DNA of 64,000 nucleotides. Origin: Arsenicibacter sp965247375 (lineage in GTDB: Bacteria; Bacteroidota; Bacteroidia; Cytophagales; Spirosomataceae). Of the stretch, positions 17,350 to 24,873 are shown piece after piece; positions within the stretch are counted from its first letter, which is position 1; every line of letters begins with the position of its first letter. Below the pieces are notes generated by a model. That model was not told the DNA's origin and made no database searches. It saw nothing but the letters and a program-made list of their open reading frames with translations. The position numbers and the translations under genes are program-made. The DNA lies in contig CBDFHU010000113.1 in NCBI GenBank assembly GCA_965247375.1, positions 62,001 to 126,000 on the forward strand. Reading direction: 5' to 3'.

Positions 17350-18471
17350 TTACTTAATCGCGCCGGCTTTTTTCAGCAGGTCGACTACACGGTCAACCGG
17401 CAGTGCCTCAATTTTGTGATTCTGATCGCCCGTAGTGTTTTGGGCAGTGAAGAGCGAGTTGATTATGGCTTCTTCGGTGGCTTCGATAGCGGCCATAAAT
17501 AAGGGCGACACATTGTCATTCCGCAGGACTTTCATCTCATCGAAAGCACTTTTGCTGTCGTGCGGAATGCGGTAGGCTGTCGAGACCGCAATTACATAAT
17601 CGCCGCTGCCGTTTGAGGCAATCCCTCCGGTCTGCGCAAGGCCCATAAACGCCCGTTTGGCCAGTCGTTTCAGGTTACGGGCGTCCAGCGGCGCATCGGT
17701 AATCACCACCATCATGCACGAACCATCCAGATTTTCCTTGTACGAGTACTTACCCAGCTCAACGCCGACCGGCACACCGGCAATCTGCAATACGCCGCCG
17801 AAGTTGGTCTGCACCAGCGCTCCGACCGTATAACCGCCCAGCGAAGCCGGCAGTTTGCGGGAAGCCGTTCCGACTCCCCCTTTAAAACCAAAACAGACGG
17901 TGCCGGTTCCGGCACCGACATTTCCTTCTGCCACCGGCCCCGACGAGGCTTGTTGCAACGCATCCAGCACATGCTGCTTCGTCACATGCCGCCCCCGGAT
18001 GTCGTTCAGATAGCCATCATTGGTCTCGCCGACGAGCACATTGACCGACCGGACCTGCTCATTACCGGGCAGCGACAGGGTGTAATCGATCAGCGCGTCG
18101 GCTGCCGTCGGCACACTCAGGGTGTTGGTCAGAATAATCGGGGATTCGAGCGTTCCCAGCTCCTCGACCTGGCTAATACCGGTCAGTTTTCCGAAACCGT
18201 TACCAATATAGATAGCGGCAGGGCACTTTTGCCGGAAGATATTACCGTCATGAGGAACAATAGCCGTGACACCCGTCCGGATTGACGGGCCTTGCTGAAG
18301 CGTTACCTGCCCGACGCGTACGCCTGGCACATCCGTAATGGCATTAAGCGGGCCGGTTGGAATTACGCCCAACCGCAAACCATAGTCACGGGCACGTTTC
18401 GGCGTCTGGGCGTCCGATAACCCGGTGATCAGTAGAGCCATAAACAGTACAAACCCTGAACGGCTGATCAT
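17350..18471 (-). CDS. P1 family peptidase (DmpA/BapA-like N-terminal nucleophile aminopeptidase)
   Basis: A 373-residue protein with signal peptide MISRSGFVLFMALLITGLSDA. It belongs to the family of self-processing L-aminopeptidase/D-esterases. The autocleavage site is visible as Gly250-Ser251 in NLDGSCMMVVITDAPL; after cleavage Ser251 becomes the N-terminal nucleophile. Other family blocks are GLRLGVIPTGPLNAITDVPGV cut as shown by LRLGVIPTG near residue 32, and FGFKGGVGTASR near 195. It acts on small peptides, amides or beta-peptides in the periplasm. Its ATG overlaps the stop of the upstream cupin gene by one base (TGATG), so the two form an operon. Confidence 0.92.
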   Translation of the reverse strand: MISRSGFVLFMALLITGLSDAQTPKRARDYGLRLGVIPTGPLNAITDVPGVRVGQVTLQQGPSIRTGVTAIVPHDGNIFRQKCPAAIYIGNGFGKLTGISQVEELGTLESPIILTNTLSVPTAADALIDYTLSLPGNEQVRSVNVLVGETNDGYLNDIRGRHVTKQHVLDALQQASSGPVAEGNVGAGTGTVCFGFKGGVGTASRKLPASLGGYTVGALVQTNFGGVLQIAGVPVGVELGKYSYKENLDGSCMMVVITDAPLDARNLKRLAKRAFMGLAQTGGIASNGSGDYVIAVSTAYRIPHDSKSAFDEMKVLRNDNVSPLFMAAIEATEEAIINSLFTAQNTTGDQNHKIEALPVDRVVDLLKKAGAIK

Positions 18472-18869
18472 CAGGCATAAACAGATGATGATACCGGCAA
18501 CTTTAACTCACGGTACATTTCCTGATAGTAGGACGTTTCCTGATAGGACCGGTCTGCCATGACCATCAGTACGGCATCATCCGAAAAGTTATACATCATC
18601 CGCCAGTCTTCAGGGTCAAGCAACAGTACTTTTTCGGGGGTATCCAGCGTAAAATGATAATCCCGGTGCGGCGACTGAACATAAACACTGACCGAACCGG
18701 AGACACAAATCAGCCCCATCTGACAGCGGGCATGATGGTGCCGGCCGCGTGCTACGCCTTCCGGAACGCCGTAAATAAAAAATATCCGTTCAACACCACG
18801 TCCCCAATAATCCCGCAGCCACTCCAGATCGCGGTTTTCAGCACCTTTTTTTGTGATTAACTGAGCCAT
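18471..18869 (-). CDS. FdtA/QdtA-like cupin (WxcM C-terminal type)
   Basis: A 132-residue single-domain cupin. It matches the sugar 3,4-ketoisomerase family: RIFFIYGVPEGVARGRHHHARC with a histidine cluster at residues 44-46, the Gly-rich turn VSGSVSVYV, and LDPEDWRMMYNFSDDAVLMVMAD with the conserved W and the dominant C-terminal sheet. FdtA and QdtA convert dTDP-4-keto-6-deoxyglucose for O-antigen sugars. No rmlA/rmlB or aminotransferase for such a pathway is adjacent, only the P1 peptidase, so the substrate may differ. The family is probable; the reaction is inferred. Confidence 0.8.
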   Translation of the reverse strand: MAQLITKKGAENRDLEWLRDYWGRGVERIFFIYGVPEGVARGRHHHARCQMGLICVSGSVSVYVQSPHRDYHFTLDTPEKVLLLDPEDWRMMYNFSDDAVLMVMADRSYQETSYYQEMYRELKLPVSSSVYA

Positions 18870-19062
18870 AAAAGGATTACTTGCCTGATGCTCCTCTTCT
18901 CCAACCTACATCACCACAGAGCACTCAACAAATATACATTTTATTACCTACAATTTTAATCAGGTTTTAACCAGGCACATCAAATTTCAGAAATATAACA
19001 TTACTGTCATTCGTAAAAAAGGCAATCCGGAGGTGCAGGATGGTCTCTGACTGCGGTTACGA

Positions 19063-20154
19063 TCACATAAACAGCATCATATTAAACGGTGCCATTGCCT
19101 CGGCCAGCCGGTTTACCAGCCAGTCATTTTCGTCGGTGCGGCGTACCGGTAATTGCAGAGTGTACCGGACCTGACCGGCCTGATGCAGATCGTGAACGGT
19201 AATACAGAGGCTTTCCATCACCCGCAACAGCAGTTGATAAGTCGCGCGGTCAAAGGCAGAAAGCAACAGGAAATTGCTGTTGGTATTGGTTACCTGAAAC
19301 GTCGGGGCGAGCAGGGCGTTCAATTGTTCATAAAACCGGTTCCGGCGCTGTGCTACCAGATTCAGCTGGCTTTGCAGACACTCCTGCCGTAAACCCGCCG
19401 TCAACAGCCCGTCGAGTACCCGCTCAGACACGTGATTCAGCGACAAGGGAGGCAGACCGGCGCGAAGCGCCGTACTTAAGGCCGGTTCCGCAATGGCATA
19501 ACCAAGCGTTGTGCCGGCAATGGTCAGCGACCGTAACAGAATCAGGTTTGCGTATTGGCGCGTCATAGCCAGCAGGTTTCCGGCGGGAGCCAGCGCGTGC
19601 GACTCATCAATAACAACGTAATTTTCAGGATATTGCTCCAGCAAATGCCGCAATGTTCTTTCGGAGACAGCCGCGCCAACAACCGGATCCGGTGCCGCCA
19701 TCACGACTACCGCACCGGCTGGAAGTTCCGGAAACAGTGCCTCATGATAGGTATACTCTTCGGTCAGCGGCCACTCATACACCGTCAGCGAAGCGTCTTT
19801 GGCCAGCGCGCGGACTTCAGCCGCCGATGGTTTCACAACAACCGCCACCGGTACCCGTAACCGCAAGGTATCCAGTAACTGACCAAGCAGCGACACCACA
19901 CTACTGCCCAACACAACCTGATCCGCCGGCAAGTGCAGGGCATCACTCAGGCGACGTTCAATAAACTGACGGCGACCGGTCGAATGGTTCGTGCGGAAGC
20001 GGTTGGTCAGTCCTTTAAACACGCCACCAAGACTAAAATCCTGAAGCGAAAATGGGGTATCAGCCGACGGCTCTCCAAGGCCGGCTATATGGCGGGCAGC
20101 CGTCGTACGGGTATTTTGATAAGAATAGTGCGTAGGGATCAGGTTTGCGTTCAT
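19063..20154 (-). CDS. Aminotransferase-fold protein, probably PLP-lysine deficient
   Basis: A 363-residue protein with the layout of histidinol-phosphate-type (fold type I) aminotransferases. The cofactor Asp region reads YVVIDESHALAPAG, and a later block LILLRSLTIAGTTLGYAIAE matches the family segment LRTFSKAFGLAGLRLGYAIA. The five residues around the Schiff-base lysine are missing, and there is no lysine in the segment. The NPNNPTG loop is also altered (AAPDPVVGAA). Only a few lysines occur in the whole protein, none near the expected site. It may be a pseudo-enzyme with a binding or regulatory role. The start is placed at the ATG at 20154; an upstream TTG at 20187 is less likely. Confidence 0.75.
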   Translation of the reverse strand: MNANLIPTHYSYQNTRTTAARHIAGLGEPSADTPFSLQDFSLGGVFKGLTNRFRTNHSTGRRQFIERRLSDALHLPADQVVLGSSVVSLLGQLLDTLRLRVPVAVVVKPSAAEVRALAKDASLTVYEWPLTEEYTYHEALFPELPAGAVVVMAAPDPVVGAAVSERTLRHLLEQYPENYVVIDESHALAPAGNLLAMTRQYANLILLRSLTIAGTTLGYAIAEPALSTALRAGLPPLSLNHVSERVLDGLLTAGLRQECLQSQLNLVAQRRNRFYEQLNALLAPTFQVTNTNSNFLLLSAFDRATYQLLLRVMESLCITVHDLHQAGQVRYTLQLPVRRTDENDWLVNRLAEAMAPFNMMLFM

Positions 20155-20230
20155 CGTAGTTGTTGTCTTACGATGCAAAATTGACAAAACCAGCCGACTG
20201 CTTTTAGCGCAGTATTACCCGATTTTCCAT

Positions 20231-20246
20231 TGCGTATATTTACGCA
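20231..20246. promoter_or_regulatory. Short palindrome upstream of the aminotransferase-like gene
   Basis: TGCGTA (20231-20236) and TACGCA (20241-20246) flank TATT. It lies in the 96-base gap between the lactonase stop and the aminotransferase-like start, so it could be an operator. Evidence is only the symmetry. Confidence 0.3.
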
Positions 20247-20250
20247 TCGG

Positions 20251-21396
20251 TTACAAGTTCACCAGTTTTAAACAAACCGGTGCGGGAACGGAGACCGGTT
20301 CACCAACCTGGGTCAGGAGACCGGTCTTCTGGTCGATCCGGAATATAACGATCGTATCAGTATCCTGATTAGCTGCCAGCAGAAACTCGCCTTTCGGGTC
20401 AATCATGAAATTGCGGGGTGTTTTACCCATCGTAGACTGATGCCCTGCCGCCTTCAGCCGTCCGTCGGGCTGAATGGCAAAGATGGACAGCACATTAGCG
20501 CCCCGGTTAGACTGGTACAGGAACCGGCCTTTCGGGTCGATGTGAATGTCGGCGCTGGTATTTGCCCCCGTAAAGTCAGCAGGCAGGGTCGGAATGCGTT
20601 CTTCGAGCACCGTCAGAGCACCGGTTTTCTGATCCACCGAAAACACGGCCACCGTGGAGGTCAGCTCCTGCACACCATAGGCAAACCGGCGGTTCGGGTG
20701 AAACACAAAGTGGCGCGGACCCGAACCGGGCGTTTCCGATACAAAAGGCGTAGCGGCCGGTTTAACCTTTCCGGCGGCCTTATCAATTTCATAGCTATAA
20801 ATCTTATCCGTCCCCAGATCAGATACGTAGACAAACCGGTTGTCGGGCGACACAATAGCTGAGTGAATATGCGGTTTTTCCTGCCGCTGTTTATTCGGCC
20901 CCGTTCCGGCGTAGGTCAGTGAATCGGTTGCCGCTCCCAGTGAACCATCGGCCTTAACCGGCAGGACCGCGAAGGTACCGCCGCCGTAGTTCGAGACAAA
21001 GGCTACTTTGCCCGTCTGATCGATACTGATGTGACATGGCCCCCGCCCATGCGACGATTCCTGGTTCAGGGCCGTAAGCTGGCCGCTGTTCCGGTCAACG
21101 GCATAAGCACTGACGCCATTGGCCACCGGCGCCCCTTCGTTCACTGAATAGATGTATTTCCCGGACGGATGAACCGCCAGAAATGACGGGCTTTTCGGCC
21201 CCGGAACGGCCTGTACTTTCTTCAGTGTAGCCGCCTTACGGTCAAACGCGAAGACATAAATACCTTCACTTCCCCGCTGCGAATACGTCCCGACATATAA
21301 AATCTCCTGTCCTGCCTTAGGTGCTCTGGCGGATGCCGGTTCGGGCAACGTGCCTGCAAAGCCGCAAACAAGCGCCAAAAGTGCATGTAGTATCAT
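20251..21396 (-). CDS. Lactonase family protein, seven-bladed beta-propeller
   Basis: A 381-residue protein of the Lactonase (PF10282) family, related to YbhE-type 6-phosphogluconolactonase. From the ATG at 21396 it starts with a signal peptide (MILHALLALVCGFAGTLPEP); a GTG ten codons upstream is less likely. Propeller repeats are seen in ILYVGTYSQRGSEGIYVFAF, PSFLAVHPSGKYIYSVNEG, HISIDQTGKVAFVSNYGGG, and later SPDNRFVYVSDLGTDKIYSY. The export signal makes a role in the pentose phosphate pathway unlikely; a periplasmic lactone or sugar-acid substrate is more plausible. It is transcribed in the same direction as the next gene, with a 96-base gap. Confidence 0.87.
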   Translation of the reverse strand: MILHALLALVCGFAGTLPEPASARAPKAGQEILYVGTYSQRGSEGIYVFAFDRKAATLKKVQAVPGPKSPSFLAVHPSGKYIYSVNEGAPVANGVSAYAVDRNSGQLTALNQESSHGRGPCHISIDQTGKVAFVSNYGGGTFAVLPVKADGSLGAATDSLTYAGTGPNKQRQEKPHIHSAIVSPDNRFVYVSDLGTDKIYSYEIDKAAGKVKPAATPFVSETPGSGPRHFVFHPNRRFAYGVQELTSTVAVFSVDQKTGALTVLEERIPTLPADFTGANTSADIHIDPKGRFLYQSNRGANVLSIFAIQPDGRLKAAGHQSTMGKTPRNFMIDPKGEFLLAANQDTDTIVIFRIDQKTGLLTQVGEPVSVPAPVCLKLVNL

Positions 21397-21502
21397 AAAT
21401 GTATCTACGATTAGTAAAAGATTCACCGGTAAAAGAGAAATCTGTGTGTTTTATCCTGATTTGCACTATTTTATGGTTTGCATTGCCTAACCTAACCCAC
21501 TC

Positions 21503-22069
21503 ATGCTACGTGACTTATCAAACTATCTGTACAAAATAGCTTCCTGGAAAACGCTGCTGCCGGCCATACTGTTGTACGTACCGTTTCCGGCTTACTTTTT
21601 AAGCAATCTCGAAGCTACCCTCAACCGGTATGCCGGGAAAGCCATTGGCCCGATTGACCTGCTGATTTTTAATACCGAACCGGCCAGAATTCTGGATATG
21701 GTTGACCTGTATGGCCCCGAAGGCCGGCAGGTTTACATTGACGGAGAGCTGCTTTACGATACGATCTATCCGCTGATCTATACGTTTCTGCTCTGTATCA
21801 TTCTGTCGGTAATCTATAAAAACCGCGCGGTAAAACCCTTTGATCTGGTCAATACGCTGCCTTTTCTTTTTCTGTGGACCGATTATCTGGAGAACATCTG
21901 TATCATCACCCTGCTACGGACCCACCCTGACACTTCGCTGACGGTAGCCGCCATCTGTGCCATTCTGAGTGCGGTAAAATGGGCCGGCTTCTTCGTCTCG
22001 CTCGTCCTTATCATCTACGGCCTGCTGCGCCGGTTCTTTGTCAGGCCGGTGCCGCAGCCCGCCCGCTAA
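21503..22069 (+). CDS. Integral membrane protein of unknown function
   Basis: A 188-residue protein with about four hydrophobic helices: TLLPAILLYVPFPAYFL, LIYTFLLCIILSVIYK, FLFLWTDYLENICIITLL, and WAGFFVSLVLIIYGLLR. The tail is basic and proline-rich. The arrangement suggests an inner-membrane protein with a periplasmic loop near NTEPARILDMVDLYGPEG. I do not recognise the family. It is followed after 41 bases by the quinone oxidoreductase gene and may share its transcript. Confidence 0.75.
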   Translation: MLRDLSNYLYKIASWKTLLPAILLYVPFPAYFLSNLEATLNRYAGKAIGPIDLLIFNTEPARILDMVDLYGPEGRQVYIDGELLYDTIYPLIYTFLLCIILSVIYKNRAVKPFDLVNTLPFLFLWTDYLENICIITLLRTHPDTSLTVAAICAILSAVKWAGFFVSLVLIIYGLLRRFFVRPVPQPAR

Positions 22070-22110
22070 GTAGGCCCGGAACATTTTGCGGCCGGTTCGT
22101 TACAGTAGGT

Positions 22111-23067
22111 ATGAAAGCTGTAGTAATCAATGAATATGGCGGCAGTGACGTACTACATGTTGCCGAGCTGCCCATGCCGGAGCCCGACGGCCACGACGTA
22201 CTGATCCGGGTCTTTGCGTCAGGGATTAACCCAATGGACTGGAAAGTCCGCGATGGAGCCATGAAGCTGCTCCTGCCGGGTAAGTTTCCGAAGACATTAG
22301 GCGGCGAATGCGCCGGTGTTGTGGAGGCTGTCGGCGTACTGGCAACCAACGTGAAGCCCGGCGACCGCGTGGTAGCCTCGCTCGGTCCGGTGGGCGGTGG
22401 TTATGCCCAGTATGTCATTGCGCAGGATAAAAACGTGGTCAAAATCCCCGACGAAGTATCGTTTGAACAGGCCGCGACGATGGTCGTTTGTGGACTGACA
22501 GCGCTACAGGCGTTGCGCGACAAAGGCAAACTGCGCCCGCACGACCGGGTGCTGATCAATGGCGCGTCGGGCGGCGTCGGAACGTTTGCCGTTCAGTTGG
22601 CCCGCTTCATGGATGCTGATGTAACGGCCGTATGCAGCGCTACAAATGCGGAACTGGTCCGGCAACTGGGTGCCGACCGTGTGATTGACCATGCCGTTAC
22701 CGACTTCACCAAAGAGCCTGAAAAATACCATGTTGTATTCGATGCAGTCGGTAAAAGCTCGTTTGAAGCCTGCCGCGATATTCTGACCGAAGAGGGCACT
22801 TACATTACGACGCTGCCCTCGGTCCGTCAGGTGTTTGATCAGGTCAAAAGCGTGTTTACGTCCCAAAAGGCGGAGTCGATCCTGATGTCGTTCACCGCTG
22901 AAGACATGAATTACCTGCTCACGATGGCGAAAAAAGGCCTCCTGCAAAGCATCATCGACCGGCGCTACCGGCTGGAAGAAATTCCCGACGCCCACGCTTA
23001 CAGTGAAACCGGCCGCGTCAAGGGCAAGCTGGCGATTGTTGTTACCGAAGAGGACTATCGCGGTTGA
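22111..23067 (+). CDS. NADP-dependent zinc-independent oxidoreductase (quinone oxidoreductase-like MDR)
   Basis: A 318-residue medium-chain dehydrogenase/reductase. The start is the ATG at 22111 (MKAVVINEYGGSDVL); the in-frame extension upstream overlaps the preceding gene and is low-complexity. The GroES-like domain includes HDVLIRVFASGINPMDWKVR and the GECAGVVEAVG block; the Rossmann domain has GASGGVGTFAVQLARF. The cysteine/histidine zinc ligands of alcohol dehydrogenases are absent, which fits the QOR/zeta-crystallin branch that reduces quinones or enones with NADPH. The substrate is unknown. Confidence 0.9.
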   Translation: MKAVVINEYGGSDVLHVAELPMPEPDGHDVLIRVFASGINPMDWKVRDGAMKLLLPGKFPKTLGGECAGVVEAVGVLATNVKPGDRVVASLGPVGGGYAQYVIAQDKNVVKIPDEVSFEQAATMVVCGLTALQALRDKGKLRPHDRVLINGASGGVGTFAVQLARFMDADVTAVCSATNAELVRQLGADRVIDHAVTDFTKEPEKYHVVFDAVGKSSFEACRDILTEEGTYITTLPSVRQVFDQVKSVFTSQKAESILMSFTAEDMNYLLTMAKKGLLQSIIDRRYRLEEIPDAHAYSETGRVKGKLAIVVTEEDYRG

Positions 23068-23075
23068 TGTTTCTT

Positions 23076-23132
23076 TGACAGGATTACAGGATTGACAAGA
23101 TTTTATAAGCTGTTAATCCTGTAATCCTGTCA
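23076..23132. repeat. Inverted repeat with internal duplication, possible terminator
   Basis: TGACAGGATTACAGGATT (23076-23093) is repeated exactly in inverted form at 23115-23132, with a 21-base spacer. Each arm itself holds a short duplication (ACAGGATT). It sits between convergent genes and could terminate both. Elements built on AGGATTACAGGATT are common in many bacterial intergenic regions. Confidence 0.75.
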
Positions 23133-23142
23133 GATGTGTTTA

Positions 23143-23961
23143 TTACGAGTCAGGGGCCGGCGCCTTCTTTTTCCGCTTTTTGGCGGGCTTCGGCTTCGAG
23201 AGGTTGATGATGTCCGGACGCGGTTCGAGCGCTACCGGCTCACCCAGTAACTCCCGGATCACCACTGAGGCACATACCCCGCCGAACGCCGCCGGTATGT
23301 ACGAAATCGTGCCATAGGCCGACCGCTTGAAGTTGCTGCCGTCGGTCATGATCAGCGAATCCTTACGGACGTATTCCAGCGAAAACACCGCTTTGATACC
23401 TTGTTTTACCGATAATTTTTTAAGCCGCTTGCGGACGTATTGCGCCATCGTGCACGACCAGGTATCAAACAGATCGGTCACGCGCAGTTGTGTCGGGTCC
23501 ATTTTGCCGCCTGCTCCCATCGAACTGACAATCCGGAAGCCCTTTTCATACGCCTGCTGCAACAGAATGAGCTTGGGTGTGATGCTGTCGATGCAGTCCA
23601 TGACGTAATCATAAGGCCCCGCCGCCAGCAAATCCTCAACCATCGACGGGCGGATAAAGTCCTTCACCACCCGCAGGCTCAGCTCCGGGTTGATGGCTAA
23701 TAGCCGTTCGGCCATGATATCGGCTTTCGATACGCCGTGATTGGTCGATAAGGCCGGTAACTGCCGGTTCCGGTTCGACGGGTCAACCACGTCGCCGTCG
23801 ACAATGGTCATCTGCCCAACCCCGGCACGGGCGATAAACTCGGCGGCAAACGAACCAACCCCACCTAATCCGACAACCAGAACATGGGCTTTGGCCAATT
23901 GGTCAAGCCCTTCATTACCAACCAGCAGTTGCGTACGCGAAAGCCAGGAACGATCTTGCAT
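23143..23961 (-). CDS. tcdA: tRNA threonylcarbamoyladenosine dehydratase
   Basis: A 272-residue ThiF/E1-like protein. The ATP-binding Rossmann site is VLVVGLGGVGSFAAEFIARAG cut to GLGGVGSFAAE near residue 31; DGDVVDPSNRNRQLPAL carries the conserved Asp, Asn and Arg residues; and DLFDTWSCTMAQYVRKRLKK is the segment typical of TcdA/CsdL. TcdA uses ATP to convert t6A at position 37 of ANN-decoding tRNAs to the cyclic ct6A form. The C-terminus ends in a Lys-rich tail (KPKPAKKRKKK) that may contact RNA. Length is close to the E. coli enzyme. It is likely cotranscribed with the TatD gene, whose stop lies 97 bases upstream. Confidence 0.92.
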   Translation of the reverse strand: MQDRSWLSRTQLLVGNEGLDQLAKAHVLVVGLGGVGSFAAEFIARAGVGQMTIVDGDVVDPSNRNRQLPALSTNHGVSKADIMAERLLAINPELSLRVVKDFIRPSMVEDLLAAGPYDYVMDCIDSITPKLILLQQAYEKGFRIVSSMGAGGKMDPTQLRVTDLFDTWSCTMAQYVRKRLKKLSVKQGIKAVFSLEYVRKDSLIMTDGSNFKRSAYGTISYIPAAFGGVCASVVIRELLGEPVALEPRPDIINLSKPKPAKKRKKKAPAPDS

Positions 23962-24058
23962 GATGCTTATGTACGTTACGGTTTTTCTATACAGCCGGAC
24001 GGCTTCGTGCGGTCAGCTGCATTGTCAACGTACCCCGAAAATACGCCTTTTTTGTCAA

Positions 24059-24733
24059 CTACACACCAAAAACCGTTCCGGCGGTTGCCCGCACCTGCAC
24101 CGCCAGCCGGTGCAGCGGACAGCCAAGCCGGCTGGCCGCTGCGGCATATACTTCACTGACAGGAAACGCCTTATCATCTGTTTCGAGCAACAGCCGGTCG
24201 GCCGGAATACGGGCAATGGCCGCTGAAGCCGGTGAATCCCCGCGCAACAGAGCAGCTCCCAGCGAAACGTGCAAACCGGCATCCAGCACGATGTCGAGAA
24301 ACGACGCGCGGTTATTGAAGCCGTGCAATATCCAGGGCTGCGTTGGTTGCTGTGCTTTGTGCTCCGCCACAATTTCCGGAAATGCCCGGACGCAATGAAT
24401 AATCAGCGGTTTCTGTACAGACTCCGACAACGCAATCTGCTGCCGGAAAACGGGCCACTGCTCCGTCAGCGGCGTATCCGTCAGCCGGTCAAGGCCACAC
24501 TCACCAATCGCCCTGACCGACGGATGACCCGCCCACGCACGCAGTTGATCCATACCGGCGTTCTGCAGGTACCACGGATGCAACCCAACCGAACAGTACG
24601 GGAACGCATCCGGTGTTTCCGGATCATGCCCCACAATGATGTTCCGGATAGCGATAACCGTATTCTCGCCTGTCCGCTGATGGGTATGGGCATCCACATA
24701 CTGTATATCCGTCTGCACTTCCGGCATCGCCAT
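24059..24733 (-). CDS. TatD family metal-dependent hydrolase
   Basis: A 224-residue TIM-barrel hydrolase. The metal ligands appear as VDAHTH (His16 and His18), GECGLDR (Glu), IIHC (His) and ETDD near the C-terminus (Asp). SVGLHPWY and RLLLETDDKAFPVSEVY are family blocks. TatD proteins are DNases or nucleic-acid repair enzymes, and some act on D-aminoacyl substrates. It is slightly shorter than E. coli TatD (about 260). It precedes tcdA on the same strand. Confidence 0.87.
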   Translation of the reverse strand: MAMPEVQTDIQYVDAHTHQRTGENTVIAIRNIIVGHDPETPDAFPYCSVGLHPWYLQNAGMDQLRAWAGHPSVRAIGECGLDRLTDTPLTEQWPVFRQQIALSESVQKPLIIHCVRAFPEIVAEHKAQQPTQPWILHGFNNRASFLDIVLDAGLHVSLGAALLRGDSPASAAIARIPADRLLLETDDKAFPVSEVYAAAASRLGCPLHRLAVQVRATAGTVFGV

Positions 24734-24873
24734 AAACTCATTTTTCTGTAAAAACCAACTGATTATTTTGCCTTACACCCCTGTCACCAAATTACATTTT
24801 ATTGTAATATCACACGACAGAACTGGCGTTAACCTGCCAACTGCACTTAACCAGGCAATACTATAAAAAACCT

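Noticed and set aside
21979..22110. N-terminal extension of the quinone oxidoreductase
   Set aside because: It overlaps the preceding gene in another frame, and the family starts at the MKAVV methionine.
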